Positions 1-9,133 of a DNA stretch of 64,000 bases are shown piece by piece; positions within the stretch are counted from its first letter, which is position 1, and each line of letters begins with the position of its first letter. Below the pieces are notes generated by a model that was not told the origin of the DNA, did not search any database, and saw nothing but the letters and a program-made list of their open reading frames with translations. The DNA is from Stutzerimonas kunmingensis (GTDB lineage: Bacteria > Pseudomonadota > Gammaproteobacteria > Pseudomonadales > Pseudomonadaceae): assembly GCF_014764705.1 (NCBI RefSeq), contig NZ_JACXXG010000014.1, forward strand, positions 45,837-109,836, read 5' to 3'. The position numbers and the translations under genes are program-made.

Positions 1-262
1 CGACCTTTTCCAGCTCGTCGGCAGCCGTACCTCGGTAGCTGTCCAGCTGCGCCTTGCCTTGGGTCTTGACCTGCTCGCCGGCTTCGCGTGCCTTTGCCTT
101 GAGTTCCTCGGCACTCGGAGCGGAAACGGAGCTGCTTGCCTGCGTGGTGCCAGCCTGGCCGGTCTGGCCGGTGGGCTGAGCGGGAGCGCTCGTTGACTGC
201 GCGTTGGCGTCGGTTCTGGCTTGGCCGCCGTAACCTGTGATCTCTTCATCGGGTGTCGTCAT
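1..262 (-). CDS. Hypothetical protein, N-terminal part only (runs off left edge)
   Basis: A reverse-strand frame starts at the ATG at 262-260, seven bases after a GGTGG ribosome binding site, and stays open to the window edge. The 87 visible residues begin MTTPDEEITGYGG, continue with a Ser/Thr/Gln/Pro/Ala-rich stretch that looks disordered, then a charged, helix-prone Lys/Glu/Ala/Gln segment. This composition recalls small stress or nutrient-deprivation proteins of pseudomonads, but no family can be assigned from this fragment. It is too short for a long-ORF screen because it is cut by the edge. Confidence 0.6.
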   Translation of the reverse strand, partial: MTTPDEEITGYGGQARTDANAQSTSAPAQPTGQTGQAGTTQASSSVSAPSAEELKAKAREAGEQVKTQGKAQLDSYRGTAADELEKV

Positions 263-669
263 TTTGTCCACCTTTTATAGGGTCATAGGGTTTGGCCGGA
301 TGACCACGGTCCGTGAAGCACAGCAGTGCGGGGTTCCGCGGCTGTGCGATTTCAGTACGCACATAAATGGTGACCGGACCCAAATTTTCGAGTTCCGTGT
401 TTCTGGCCAAGCGGTACGGGCCTTCGAGGACCGAGTTCAGCTATGCCGCACCGCAGGAAGGGAGGACGTGAAACAGCGAGATCTGGTGGCGATCTGCCCG
501 CGATTAGCGCGCAGCCGGCATGCAGCTTGGCTTGGGGGGAATGCGAAGGGCGAACAAGCGGAACGGCGGGAATGGCAGCGATGGTGACCATAGGGTCAGC
601 TCGTTGGCGATCACCCCGTCACAGCGAGCCGACGAGCTGTAATCAGCCAATGCAGTATAGGAACGCAAA
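263..669. other. Intergenic region without a supported gene
   Basis: About 400 bases lie between the divergently placed partial gene on the left and the terminator of the GH5 gene. The overlapping open frames here on both strands lack a ribosome binding site and have no recognisable protein features. Promoters for the left-edge gene should lie near 270-330. I see no RNA gene or repeat. Confidence 0.5.
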
Positions 670-690
670 AACGGGCCCTTGGGGCCCGTT
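670..690 (-). terminator. Rho-independent terminator of the GH5 gene
   Basis: A perfect 9-bp stem (AACGGGCCC paired with GGGCCCGTT, 3-base loop) is followed on the reverse strand by TTTTG. It lies 19 bases past the stop codon of the reverse-strand glycoside hydrolase gene. Confidence 0.85.
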
Positions 691-708
691 CTTGTTTGGA
701 TGGTGTCG

Positions 709-2793
709 TTACAGCGGACCGATGCTGGTGCAGCTGTTTGCGGCTTTGGCATGCTTCTGCAGAACCGGCAGCTGCGGACGGTACTTGCCACTGCTCACGT
801 CCAGCGACATGGCGTACTCACCCCACCAAGGACCGGCAGCCCAGTAGGTGCTCGGGATGCAGTTCTGACGCAGGTAAGCCAGCAGGTTGTCGGTAGCGAC
901 GATGGCCGAGGGCGAGAAGTCCGGTACGCCGTGCTCACCAATATAGCCGCGCAGCTTGTTCTGCTTGAGCCAGTCGACGAAGGGCTTGACGCGATTGACA
1001 CCAATCATCGGGTCGAATTTCTCGGCCTTGTCGAAGTAGTTGCCCGAGAAATCCTTGTCCACGTACATGTGCGCTTCATAAACCAGGTTGTTCTTCGGAT
1101 CACGCATCCACGGGTTGGTGACCAGCTGGGTGTTGTAGTGCGGCCAGTGGAAGGCGCTCGACCAGCGATCGCCCGCTACGTAGATCCAGCGCTTGGAGTC
1201 GACGGTGCGGATTGCCTGAGCAGCAGCCAGGGCAGCTTGCGGCCAGAGCCCGTTGGTGGAGTGCGGCTCGTTCATCAGGCCGTAGCCCTCGACGGCAGGA
1301 TGGTTGACCACCTGCTGCACGATCTGCTTCCACACCGCAGCGAAGGAACTGATGGGCACTTCTTTGGAGCCGATCAGCTTGCCGTAGTAACGGTAGTAGT
1401 TGTGCAGGTCGAGAATCACCTTGACGTTGTGCTTCTGCGCGAAGTCCAGCGACTGCTTCAGGCGGGCGAACTCCTCAGCGTTCAGCGGAGAGTTCAGTTT
1501 GGGCTGGATACGCTCCCAGAGGAACGGCAGGCGAACCAGCGGCATGCCCAGGTCGGAGTACTTCTTGTAGTAAGACTCGGCCGGGTAGGTGTAGTTGGTG
1601 CCATGCTTGCCCGGAACAACCGACGGGCCGAAGCCTGCGCCGGACAGGTTGACGCCGACCAGCAGCGGCTTGCCGTTGGTGGTGTCAGGTGCGGTAGGCG
1701 CAGGCGCCGGAGCCGGTGCTGCTTCCACTGGCGGAGTAGTCAGAGCCGGAGACGACGGAGAGCTGGTCGATGTGCTTACTACCGAGATGGTCTTCGGATA
1801 ACCCAGCGTGGTGCCATTGATCACAGCGCCATCGAGAAAGACGCTCATGTTGCTGCCAACCAGCTGAGTGCGCAGCACCTTGCGGGTCTGGCCGTCAGCG
1901 AGCTTCACCACAGCGCCAGTCTTGAACGCTGCCACGTTGGCGCTGCTTGCCTGAATAGAGAAGGCGGCAGCAGTACGGAACATACCGTTCAGCCAATGAG
2001 TATTGGTGTAGTTGTTCAGGTTACTGGTCGCAATGACTGAGTTAGTCGGAGCAGTAGGCGCCGGAGCCGGGCTGGTAGTAGAGGTTGTCGCCAGCGATAA
2101 CTTGTTGGGTGCGCCGACCACACTCCCGTTAACTGCCGCACCCTCGAGATAGACGCTCATATTTGCGCCGACAACTTGCACCTGGGTAACTTTGCGGACC
2201 TGGCCATCTGCCAGTTTTGCCGACGCACCAACTTTGAAAGCGGCCTTGTTGGCAGCACTTGCTGGAATGGAGAAGCCCGGCGACTTGCGCCATACACCAT
2301 TGAGCCAATCGGTATTGGTGAATGCATTGATGCTGGTCGAGTGTGCAGCGACGGTGGTCGGTGAAGTGACCGGAGCGGTGGAAGTTATCGGCGCCGTAAC
2401 GGCCGTACTACCGATGGTGACCACCTGCGGTGCGCCAACCTTGTTGCCGTCCAGCTTTGCACCTTCCAGGAAGATGCTCATGTTGCTGCCGACGATCTGT
2501 GCGCGGCTGATCTTGCGTACCTGACCGTCTGCCAGTCGTACCGAAACGCCGGCCACGAACGCGGTGCGGTTTGCCGAGGTGGCAGGGATCGAGAAGCCGG
2601 CGCCGGTGCGCCAGACACCGTTCAGCCAATCGGTGTTGGTGAACGCGTTGATCTTGGCGGAAACCGATACAGCGGCAACCGTGGATGCAGCGGCATAAGG
2701 CGTGGTTACAACAGTGACGCCACCCAGAAGAACAGCGGCGGCGATGGAAGCGACGAGTGCCTTGCGGGCACCGGAAAACAGGTTGGTGGACAT
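709..2793 (-). CDS. Secreted glycoside hydrolase family 5 (cellulase-like) protein with three N-terminal repeats
   Basis: This 694-residue protein has a Sec signal peptide (about 1-36) and three tandem repeats of about 80 residues (48-128, 155-235, 258-338), each with a TNTDWLNG-type start and a motif close to SNMSVFLEGA. Ser/Thr/Pro/Ala-rich linkers separate them. A GH5 TIM-barrel follows (about 378-680), with the acid/base Glu509 in MNEP and the likely nucleophile Glu620 in YIGEHG. GH5 enzymes hydrolyse beta-1,4 and related glycans, so a role in cellulose or exopolysaccharide turnover is plausible. The repeats sit where carbohydrate- or surface-binding modules normally occur, but I do not recognise the family. 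The start is supported by GGAGA ten bases upstream. The gene has its own terminator and appears monocistronic. Confidence 0.85.
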   Translation of the reverse strand: MSTNLFSGARKALVASIAAAVLLGGVTVVTTPYAAASTVAAVSVSAKINAFTNTDWLNGVWRTGAGFSIPATSANRTAFVAGVSVRLADGQVRKISRAQIVGSNMSIFLEGAKLDGNKVGAPQVVTIGSTAVTAPITSTAPVTSPTTVAAHSTSINAFTNTDWLNGVWRKSPGFSIPASAANKAAFKVGASAKLADGQVRKVTQVQVVGANMSVYLEGAAVNGSVVGAPNKLSLATTSTTSPAPAPTAPTNSVIATSNLNNYTNTHWLNGMFRTAAAFSIQASSANVAAFKTGAVVKLADGQTRKVLRTQLVGSNMSVFLDGAVINGTTLGYPKTISVVSTSTSSPSSPALTTPPVEAAPAPAPAPTAPDTTNGKPLLVGVNLSGAGFGPSVVPGKHGTNYTYPAESYYKKYSDLGMPLVRLPFLWERIQPKLNSPLNAEEFARLKQSLDFAQKHNVKVILDLHNYYRYYGKLIGSKEVPISSFAAVWKQIVQQVVNHPAVEGYGLMNEPHSTNGLWPQAALAAAQAIRTVDSKRWIYVAGDRWSSAFHWPHYNTQLVTNPWMRDPKNNLVYEAHMYVDKDFSGNYFDKAEKFDPMIGVNRVKPFVDWLKQNKLRGYIGEHGVPDFSPSAIVATDNLLAYLRQNCIPSTYWAAGPWWGEYAMSLDVSSGKYRPQLPVLQKHAKAANSCTSIGPL

Positions 2794-3327
2794 TGAGTCT
2801 CTCCGGAACTTACTACTTCAAAGGCCGAGCCTTTAAAAAGTGACGGGAGGTCGATAAGTCGTGGGGCGTTGCTCTTGAGGAGGGCCGCGGTGTCACAACA
2901 AACGAACCGTTCAACAAGAAATTTCCCGCCGTCCACCCCCTGAACAAACCGGTAAATCGTCTTGCGTGGCGGCTTTATAATAGGTTCCAAAAATTAATGG
3001 AAATTTTTTTGTCAGTAATAGATCGCCAGAAAAACGCCGTACAGGGCAAATAACATTAAGTTGCCATTACTCATATGGCGATAGCTGTCGAATTGATATT
3101 ACGTTTAACCCCCCTAGTTGGTTGCCTGGCGCCAAAATAAGCGTCGGCTTTTTGAACTTCTGCGGTCTTAAGAGGGATTAACCGCTATCGGACTTGCCGA
3201 CGAACGGTATATAGCAGAGGAGCTGATAGCCGTCCGTTAGGGGCTAAGAAACTGGCTGCTGGAGGTAACCGATCTTCGTCGGCAGATGGCTGTCGGATGC
3301 CTTACCGAACGACGAAACGGAGGCACC
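2794..3327. other. Long AT-rich intergenic region between divergent genes
   Basis: This 534-bp gap separates the GH5 gene (reverse) from the DUF2945 gene (forward). Bases 2970-3110 are strikingly AT-rich for this chromosome, with long T and A runs. A possible reverse promoter box (TATTAT near 2983) would leave a 5' leader of almost 190 bases ahead of the GH5 gene. AT-rich upstream regions in pseudomonads are often bound by MvaT-type silencers; that is inference. I see no gene here. Confidence 0.4.
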
Positions 3328-3540
3328 ATGAGCCATAAGTACAAAGTGGGCGATCACGTCAGCTGGAACTCGGAAGCAGGACGGGTTAGCGGTCACATCA
3401 CCCGCGTGCACACAGCGGACACCGAATTCATGGGCCGCACACGGCACGCCAGCCCGGATGCCCCGCAATACGAGATCAAGAGCGACAAGACCGATCATGT
3501 GGCGATGCATAAAGAGTCGGCACTCAGGAAGCTGAGGTGA
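3328..3540 (+). CDS. DUF2945 (HVA1-like, Tudor-fold) small protein
   Basis: This 70-residue protein starts at the ATG at 3328, preceded by ACGGAGG. An upstream in-frame start at 3286 lacks such a site. The sequence (KVGDHVSWNSEAG, then GHITRVHT, then ASPDAPQYEI and HKESALRKL) matches the whole DUF2945/HVA1 family, whose members are short basic beta-rich proteins of unknown role, often linked to stress. It ends three bases before the DUF488 gene, so the two are probably co-transcribed. Confidence 0.8.
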   Translation: MSHKYKVGDHVSWNSEAGRVSGHITRVHTADTEFMGRTRHASPDAPQYEIKSDKTDHVAMHKESALRKLR

Positions 3541-3543
3541 GGC

Positions 3544-4125
3544 ATGGTTCAGCCAGCCACGGTGTGGACCATCGGCCACTCGACGCGCTCTCTGGAGCAG
3601 CTGATCGAGATACTGCGCCACCATCAGATCGAGGCCATCGCCGACGTCCGCCGCTTTCCCGGCTCACGGCGATTGCCGCAGTTCGGCGAGGCAGCGCTGC
3701 GCGAAGGTCTGGAAGCGCACGGGCTGCACTATCAATGGATCGAAGAGCTGGGCGGCAGACGGCGACCTCTGAAGGATTCGCCAAGCCTGGCCTGGCGCAA
3801 CAGCTCCTTTCGCGGCTATGCCGATCATTTGCGCAGCGATGAATTCAACCGCGGTCTGCAGCGCCTACTGGAAATGGCGGCGCAACGACGCACGGCGATG
3901 ATGTGCGCCGAGGTGCTCTGGTGGCGCGGCCATCGTTCGCTGGTTTCGGACGTGTTGAAGATACGCGGCATCGAAGTCCTTCATATCCAGGACGAGAAGC
4001 CGCCGACCGCCCACCCGTTCACCGCTCCTGCCCGCCTGGTCGACGGGCAGCTGAGCTATGCGGAGGGCAACCGAGAGTCGCTGAGAAAGGAAGTCGGCAG
4101 CGGGCAGATCAATCTGGATCTGTAG
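3544..4125 (+). CDS. DUF488 family protein
   Basis: The 193-residue product begins with VWTIGHSTRSLEQL, followed by IADVRRFPGSRR and MCAEVLWWRGHRSL, the conserved signatures of DUF488. The second of these carries the family Cys that is thought to be functional. The biochemical role of the family is not established. The gene starts three bases after the DUF2945 gene and is likely translated from the same message. Length is normal for the family. Confidence 0.8.
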   Translation: MVQPATVWTIGHSTRSLEQLIEILRHHQIEAIADVRRFPGSRRLPQFGEAALREGLEAHGLHYQWIEELGGRRRPLKDSPSLAWRNSSFRGYADHLRSDEFNRGLQRLLEMAAQRRTAMMCAEVLWWRGHRSLVSDVLKIRGIEVLHIQDEKPPTAHPFTAPARLVDGQLSYAEGNRESLRKEVGSGQINLDL

Positions 4126-4170
4126 CGGCCACTGGGTTGGTCATTGCGACCACCCCGGTATGGGATCGGC

Positions 4171-5007
4171 TCAGGCGCGTTCGATGCGATCCGGGTGGAT
4201 GACGATGCGGCCCTGCTTGTACAGACCACCGATAGCCTTCTTGAAGTTGCCCTTGCTGACTCCGAAGCGACGGGCAATTTCCTCGGCCGGGCTCTTGTCG
4301 CTGACATCCAGCGAGCCCTGGTTTTCTTCCAGCTTCTGCAGGATCAACGCCTGTAGCGCATCGGTCGCTTCGCTGCCCACCGGCTGCAGGCTCAGGCTGA
4401 TCTTGCCGTCGGGCCGCAGCTCCTTGATGTAACCGCGCTCGCGCATGCCACCACGGAGAAACTTGAACGCCTCGTTCTTGTGAATCAGGCCCCAGTGCTG
4501 GCCGTTGATGATCGCCTTGAAACCGAGATCGGTGGCTTCGACGATCAGCAGGTCCACCGCTTCTCCTACCTTGTAGTTCGCCGGGGTCTTGTCCAGATAG
4601 CGGTCCAGGCGCGCCGTGGCGGTAATGCGCCGGGTGCGCTTGTCGATGTAGACGTAGACCACGCAGTAATCACCCACCTGCAGCGGCCGCTTCTCTTCCG
4701 AGTGCGGCAAGAGCAGGTCCTTGGGTAGTCCCCAGTCGAGAAACAATCCGACGCGGTTGATCTCGGCCACCTTCAGGCTGGCGAATTCACCGACCTGCAC
4801 CATGGGCTTTTCGGTGGTGGCGATCAGCTTGTCCTCGCTATCGAGGTAGATGAAGACGTTCAGCCAGTCATCCACCTCGGTCGGCATGTCCTTGGGGATA
4901 TAGCGGTTGGGCAGCAGGATTTCGCCGTCCGGGCCGCCGTCCAGATAGAGGCCGAAACCGGTGTGCTTGACGATCTGCAGGCTGTTGTAACGTCCGATTG
5001 CGGCCAT
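4171..5007 (-). CDS. cvfB: CvfB-like S1 RNA-binding protein
   Basis: The 278-residue protein matches the CvfB/YitL family: tandem S1-like OB folds (about 1-65, 66-135, 140-210) and a C-terminal winged helix (about 220-275) with EIARRFGVSKGNFKKAIGGL. CvfB proteins bind RNA and affect virulence factor expression in Staphylococcus; their role in pseudomonads is not defined. The gene converges on the DUF488 gene with 45 bases between stops. The start is the first ATG in the frame and matches the usual N-terminus (IGRYNSLQIVKHTGFGLYLD). Confidence 0.8.
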   Translation of the reverse strand: MAAIGRYNSLQIVKHTGFGLYLDGGPDGEILLPNRYIPKDMPTEVDDWLNVFIYLDSEDKLIATTEKPMVQVGEFASLKVAEINRVGLFLDWGLPKDLLLPHSEEKRPLQVGDYCVVYVYIDKRTRRITATARLDRYLDKTPANYKVGEAVDLLIVEATDLGFKAIINGQHWGLIHKNEAFKFLRGGMRERGYIKELRPDGKISLSLQPVGSEATDALQALILQKLEENQGSLDVSDKSPAEEIARRFGVSKGNFKKAIGGLYKQGRIVIHPDRIERA

Positions 5008-5048
5008 GTGGGCGGTCCCGAATATAAAGGCGGCGATTCTAGCGCCTG

Positions 5049-7379
5049 TCAGCGTGGCAGTGCATAGGCGATCACCGAATCACCGGCCTTGGTGCCCAGC
5101 GAGCCATGCCCGCCGGCAACCACCACGACCATCTGCCGGCCGGAGCGGCTCTCGTAGGTCATCGGCGTGGCCTGGCCGCCGGCCGGCAGACGTGCTTTCC
5201 ATAGTTCGCGGCCGGTGCTGACATCGTAGGCACGCAGGTAGTAGTCCAGCGTGCCGCTCAGGAACGCGACGCCACCAGCGGTGAGCATCGGTCCGCCAAG
5301 GCTCGGCACCCCCATCTTGAACGGTAGCGGAATCGGCGAACGATCGCGCACCGTGCCGTTCTTGCGCAGCCAATGCGTCTTGCCGGTACGCAGATCGGCG
5401 CCAGCCACATAGCCCCAAGGCGGCGCGGTGCATGGCAGGCCAATGGGCGAGACGAAAGCCTTCAGCTCAACGGCGAAGGGCGAGCCGAAGTTCTCGTTGA
5501 GGAACGGCTCCTCCTCGGACACGTAGGTCGTCTCGGCATCCTCCCGGGGAATCAGCTTCGAGGTGAAGGCCAGATAGGCCGGCGCGCTGAATACCATCTG
5601 TCGCACCGGGTCCACCGCTACGCCGCCCCAGTTGAACACCCCGAAATTGCCCGGATGGACCAGGGTGCCCTGGGTCGATGGCGGGGTGTACCGCCCTTCG
5701 TAGCGCAGCGAGTGGAACTGGATGTGGCACATCATCTGGTCGATCAGCGTGGCACCCCACAGGTCCTTGCCCTGCAGCTTCGGCGGCTCGTAGGTCAGTG
5801 CCGACGCAGGCTGCGTCCTGGCGACCCAGTCACCCTTGGCCGCGCCCTGCGGTGCAGGCACCTCGCGCACCGGCAGGACCGGCTCACCCGTGCGACGGTC
5901 GAGTACATAGATGTCGCCCTGCTTGGTCGGCGCCACCAGCGCGGGCACCGGCCCCTCCTCGGTCTGGATGTCGATCAGGCTCGGCTGCGCCGGTACGTCC
6001 ATGTCCCAGAGGTCATGGCGCACGGTCTGGAAGATCCAGCGCAGCTGGCCGCTATCCAGATCGAGGGCGACGATTGAGGAGGAAAAACGCTCGCTGTTCT
6101 CGCTGCGCTTACCGCCCCACTGATCCGGCACCTGATTGCCCAGCGGCACGTAGATCAGCCCCAGCGCCTCGTCCGCACTGGAAATGCTCCAGCTGTTCGG
6201 GCTGCTCGCGCTGTAGGTCTGCCCGGCGGCGATCGGGGCCGTTTCATCCGGATTGCCCGGGTCCCAGTTCCATTTCAGCTCGCCGGTATAGACGTCATAG
6301 GCACGGATGACGCCGGACGGCTCGTTGGCGCGAACGTTGTCATTCACCGCTCCGCCGACGATCACCCGATCACGCGCGACCACCGGCGGCGACGTGGAAT
6401 AGTAGAAGCCTTCCTTCACGTGGGGCATGTTCGCCCAGAGATCTACCGCGCCGTTGTCGCCGAAACCGGGGCAAATCTCCCCGGTCTTCGCATCCAGCGC
6501 GATCAGCCTGGCATCGGCGGTTGGCATGAACAGCCGCTGCCGACAGGCCTGGTCCTCGGTCGCCGGCGGCGCTGCATGGTAGGAGAGCCCGCGGCAGGTC
6601 AGGTGCTGGCGGTTGACCGAATGCGGCACCTCGGGATCGAAGCGCCAGCGCTCCTCGCCGGTTTCGGCATCCAGCGCGATGACCAGATTGTGCGGCGTGC
6701 ACAGGTACAGGCTGTCATCGACCTTGAGCGGGGTGACTTCGTAGGTGGTTTCATCCGGATCGTCCGGACCGCGCAGATCCCCGGTCTGGTAATGCCACAC
6801 CGGCTCCAGCCGCTCGACGTTGTGCGGCGTGATCTGTGCCAGCGGCGAGTAGCGCTGGCCCTGCTGGCTTCGTCCGTAGGCGTGCCAGTCGCCGGCCGGC
6901 ACGACTTGGTCCATGGCAGGCGCTTCGGCCAAAGGCGGCGGCAGCATGCCCTTGATGTCGTGACTGTCGTGCCCAACGGCGTACACCGCTGCTGCACCCC
7001 AAAGCACGACCGCCAGCATCAGCGGCAGCGCGGCGCCGCCCCAGGCGCGAAAACCGAAGTGCTGCCAGCCCAGTCGCTGCGCGATCCAGGGCGTCAGCAG
7101 CCACAACCCGAGCGGCGCGATGATGCTGCCGCGCGGCGCCAGTTGCCACCAGTCCAGCCCCACTTCGTACAGCGCCCAACCGAGCGCGCCGAGCATCAGC
7201 AGCGCGTAAACCCAAAGCGCCGCGCGGCGGCGCATCAGCAGCATGACCCCGGTCAGCAGAAACCCTGCCGCGACGATGGCGAAATACCAGGTACCGCCAA
7301 GGCTGACGACCTTCGCTCCCCCTGCACCGAGCGCAAGCCCGACGATGATGCAGAACACTCCGCTGATGACCACAGCCAC
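5049..7379 (-). CDS. gcd: Membrane-bound PQQ-dependent glucose dehydrogenase
   Basis: The 776-residue quinoprotein has five predicted membrane helices (about 1-22, 32-49, 53-71, 85-101, 116-135), then a periplasmic eight-bladed PQQ propeller from about 163 (DWHAYGRSQQGQRYSPL). This domain order and length are those of Gcd, which oxidises glucose to gluconolactone in the periplasm and passes electrons to ubiquinone. Such an enzyme needs PQQ and drives acid production and mineral phosphate release in pseudomonads. No pqq genes are present in the window. It lies upstream of the CvfB gene on the same strand with a 41-bp gap. Confidence 0.9.
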   Translation of the reverse strand: MAVVISGVFCIIVGLALGAGGAKVVSLGGTWYFAIVAAGFLLTGVMLLMRRRAALWVYALLMLGALGWALYEVGLDWWQLAPRGSIIAPLGLWLLTPWIAQRLGWQHFGFRAWGGAALPLMLAVVLWGAAAVYAVGHDSHDIKGMLPPPLAEAPAMDQVVPAGDWHAYGRSQQGQRYSPLAQITPHNVERLEPVWHYQTGDLRGPDDPDETTYEVTPLKVDDSLYLCTPHNLVIALDAETGEERWRFDPEVPHSVNRQHLTCRGLSYHAAPPATEDQACRQRLFMPTADARLIALDAKTGEICPGFGDNGAVDLWANMPHVKEGFYYSTSPPVVARDRVIVGGAVNDNVRANEPSGVIRAYDVYTGELKWNWDPGNPDETAPIAAGQTYSASSPNSWSISSADEALGLIYVPLGNQVPDQWGGKRSENSERFSSSIVALDLDSGQLRWIFQTVRHDLWDMDVPAQPSLIDIQTEEGPVPALVAPTKQGDIYVLDRRTGEPVLPVREVPAPQGAAKGDWVARTQPASALTYEPPKLQGKDLWGATLIDQMMCHIQFHSLRYEGRYTPPSTQGTLVHPGNFGVFNWGGVAVDPVRQMVFSAPAYLAFTSKLIPREDAETTYVSEEEPFLNENFGSPFAVELKAFVSPIGLPCTAPPWGYVAGADLRTGKTHWLRKNGTVRDRSPIPLPFKMGVPSLGGPMLTAGGVAFLSGTLDYYLRAYDVSTGRELWKARLPAGGQATPMTYESRSGRQMVVVVAGGHGSLGTKAGDSVIAYALPR

Positions 7380-7545
7380 GGCCTGTCTCCCTCGATCTTG
7401 TTATTCAAATCACCACACTGCGACGGCCAGCAGGGCTGGCCATCATGAGAGTGGGACAGGCGACGAGCGGGAATGCTCCGTGCACAGGGGCGATTGGCGC
7501 GACGTGACTTGGCAAGACGGGGCCGGCAGCCGCGCCAGGCGAGAC

Positions 7546-8694
7546 TTACTGGGTGTCCAGGCCAACCTGAAGCAACTTGCTGTCAGCCGCGTCGGTCAGC
7601 AGATAGAGGTAACCGTCGGGGCCAAGGCGTACGTCGCGGATGCGCGCACCGAGGTCCTTGAGCAGGCGTTCCTCACCAACCACGCGGTCGCCGTCGAGCT
7701 GCAGGCGTATCAGCGACTGATCCACCAGCGCGCCGATGAACAGACTGTGCTGCCAGCCGGGAAAGCGCTCGGCATCGTAGAACGCCATCCCACTGACGCC
7801 CGGCGATTTTTTCCAGACGTGGTGCGGCGGCTCGGTGCCCTCGACGGTTTCGCCCTCGGCTTCAGGAATCGGCAGCATGCTGTAGTTGATGCCGTGGGTT
7901 GCCAGCGGCCAGCCGTAGTTCTTGCCGGCCTGGGGAATGTTGACCTCGTCACCGCCGCGCGGCCCATGTTCGTGGGTCCAGAGCACGCCGCTCCAGGGGT
8001 TGAGTGCGGCGCCCTGCTGGTTGCGATGGCCGTAGGACCAGATTTCCGGTCGCGCGCCGTTCTGCCCGACGAAGGGGTTGTCCTCCGGCACACTGCCATC
8101 CAGGCCGATGCGCACCACCTTGCCCTGATGCTTGTCGAGGTCCTGTGAGGTCGGCCGCTGATTGTTTTCGCCGAGCGCGACGAACAGATGCCCGTTGCCA
8201 TCGAACACCAGCCGCGAGCCGAAGTGCACCCCGGTGGAGAGCTTCGGCAGCTGACGGAAGATAACCTCGAAGTTCTCCAGCCGTGTGTCATCGTCACTCA
8301 GCCGGCCACGACCGACCGCCGTTCCTGCCTTGCCCTGCTCACCAGCCTCGGCATAGGTCAGGTAGACCAGGCGGTCCTTTTCGAAGTCCGGCGACAATCG
8401 CACGTCGAGCAAACCACCCTGGGAGCGGGCGAAGACCTCCGGCACGCCAGCAAGCGGCTCGGAGAGGCTGCCATCCAGGCCGATCACGCGCAGGCGTCCA
8501 GGCCGTTCGGTCACCAGCATGCGCTTGCCGTCCGGCAGGAAGGCCAGTGCCCAGGCGTTTTCAAGGCCGCTGGCGATCTCCTTGACCGTTACCGGCCCGG
8601 CCTCGCTGGAATGACGTTCAGTTTCGGCGACAGCCTGCAGCGAAGCGGCGATGGCAAAACCACAGAGCGTGGTGCGAATGGCATGGCGCAGCAT
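7546..8694 (-). CDS. Periplasmic PQQ-dependent sugar dehydrogenase (Asd/YliI type)
   Basis: The 382-residue protein has a signal peptide (about 1-23, cleavage after AVA) and a single six-bladed propeller of the glucose/sorbosone dehydrogenase family. Typical signatures are WALAFLPDG, LVTERPGRLRV, GGLLDVRLSPDF, HFGSRLVFDGNGHLFV and the YGHRNQQG motif. The family includes soluble aldose sugar dehydrogenases such as E. coli YliI. The start has an AGAGGA box. It lies 166 bp upstream of gcd on the same strand; shared need for PQQ rather than a strict operon is the safer reading. Confidence 0.85.
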   Translation of the reverse strand: MLRHAIRTTLCGFAIAASLQAVAETERHSSEAGPVTVKEIASGLENAWALAFLPDGKRMLVTERPGRLRVIGLDGSLSEPLAGVPEVFARSQGGLLDVRLSPDFEKDRLVYLTYAEAGEQGKAGTAVGRGRLSDDDTRLENFEVIFRQLPKLSTGVHFGSRLVFDGNGHLFVALGENNQRPTSQDLDKHQGKVVRIGLDGSVPEDNPFVGQNGARPEIWSYGHRNQQGAALNPWSGVLWTHEHGPRGGDEVNIPQAGKNYGWPLATHGINYSMLPIPEAEGETVEGTEPPHHVWKKSPGVSGMAFYDAERFPGWQHSLFIGALVDQSLIRLQLDGDRVVGEERLLKDLGARIRDVRLGPDGYLYLLTDAADSKLLQVGLDTQ

Positions 8695-8813
8695 GGTCTT
8701 CCTCTCAGGTGATGATCCGGCGTCGAGAAACTCGCTTTCGCGGCTAATTGAAGACCAGACGGCTCGCTGAGTGGTTGCAAAAACGCTTCAAGAAATGACG
8801 GCCTGCAAAAACC

Positions 8814-8842
8814 TGAACAAATTTTGATCAAATCTGTATAAT
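8814..8842 (+). promoter_or_regulatory. Putative sigma-70 promoter of the 59-aa gene
   Basis: A consensus -10 box (TATAAT, 8837-8842) is preceded 17 bases upstream by TGAACA (8814-8819), a partial match to TTGACA. The 59-aa gene starts 34 bases later with a good Shine-Dalgarno site. Confidence 0.5.
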
Positions 8843-8875
8843 GCCCGGTTCGACTGATTAAAGGAAAAGCGATCC

Positions 8876-9055
8876 ATGGCCACTAAAACCACCAGCGCCA
8901 AGCGCAAGCCCGAACCCGCCACCGAAACCAGCCAGTCCCTCGCTGCGCAAATGGCCGCTTTCATCAAGGCAGGCGGCGAAGTCCAGACCATCCCCAACGG
9001 TGTGAGTGGCCAGACCAACGGTCCTTCCCGCCAGATCACCATCAGCAAGAAGTGA
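8876..9055 (+). CDS. Small conserved protein (59 aa) with SutA-like C-terminal motif
   Basis: ATG at 8876 follows AAAGGAAAA at a normal distance, and the frame closes at TGA 9053-9055. The product begins MATKTTSAKRKPEP and contains QMAAFIKAGGEVQTIPNGV. The N-terminus is Lys/Thr/Pro-rich and probably disordered. The GGxVQxI segment resembles, from memory, the conserved core of the pseudomonad RNA-polymerase-binding protein SutA, but the protein is about half that length. A clean promoter, ribosome site and high codon bias support a real gene. Function is unknown. Confidence 0.75.
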   Translation: MATKTTSAKRKPEPATETSQSLAAQMAAFIKAGGEVQTIPNGVSGQTNGPSRQITISKK

Positions 9056-9133
9056 TCTGAACCGCCTTCGGCGAGCCGGCTTTATCATGGCTCGCCGCGT
9101 TCTACCTCCTCCTTTCTCGTCTCCGAGCGCACC

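Noticed and set aside
679..2040. Long forward open frame (453 aa) opposite the GH5 gene
   Set aside because: It lies antisense to a gene with clear domains and signal peptide. The translated sequence is Val/Arg/His-rich with no motif, as expected for a shadow frame in high-GC DNA.
2970..3110. AT-rich stretch as a mobile element end
   Set aside because: No inverted repeats, target duplications or transposase remnants are visible; it reads as an AT-rich promoter region.
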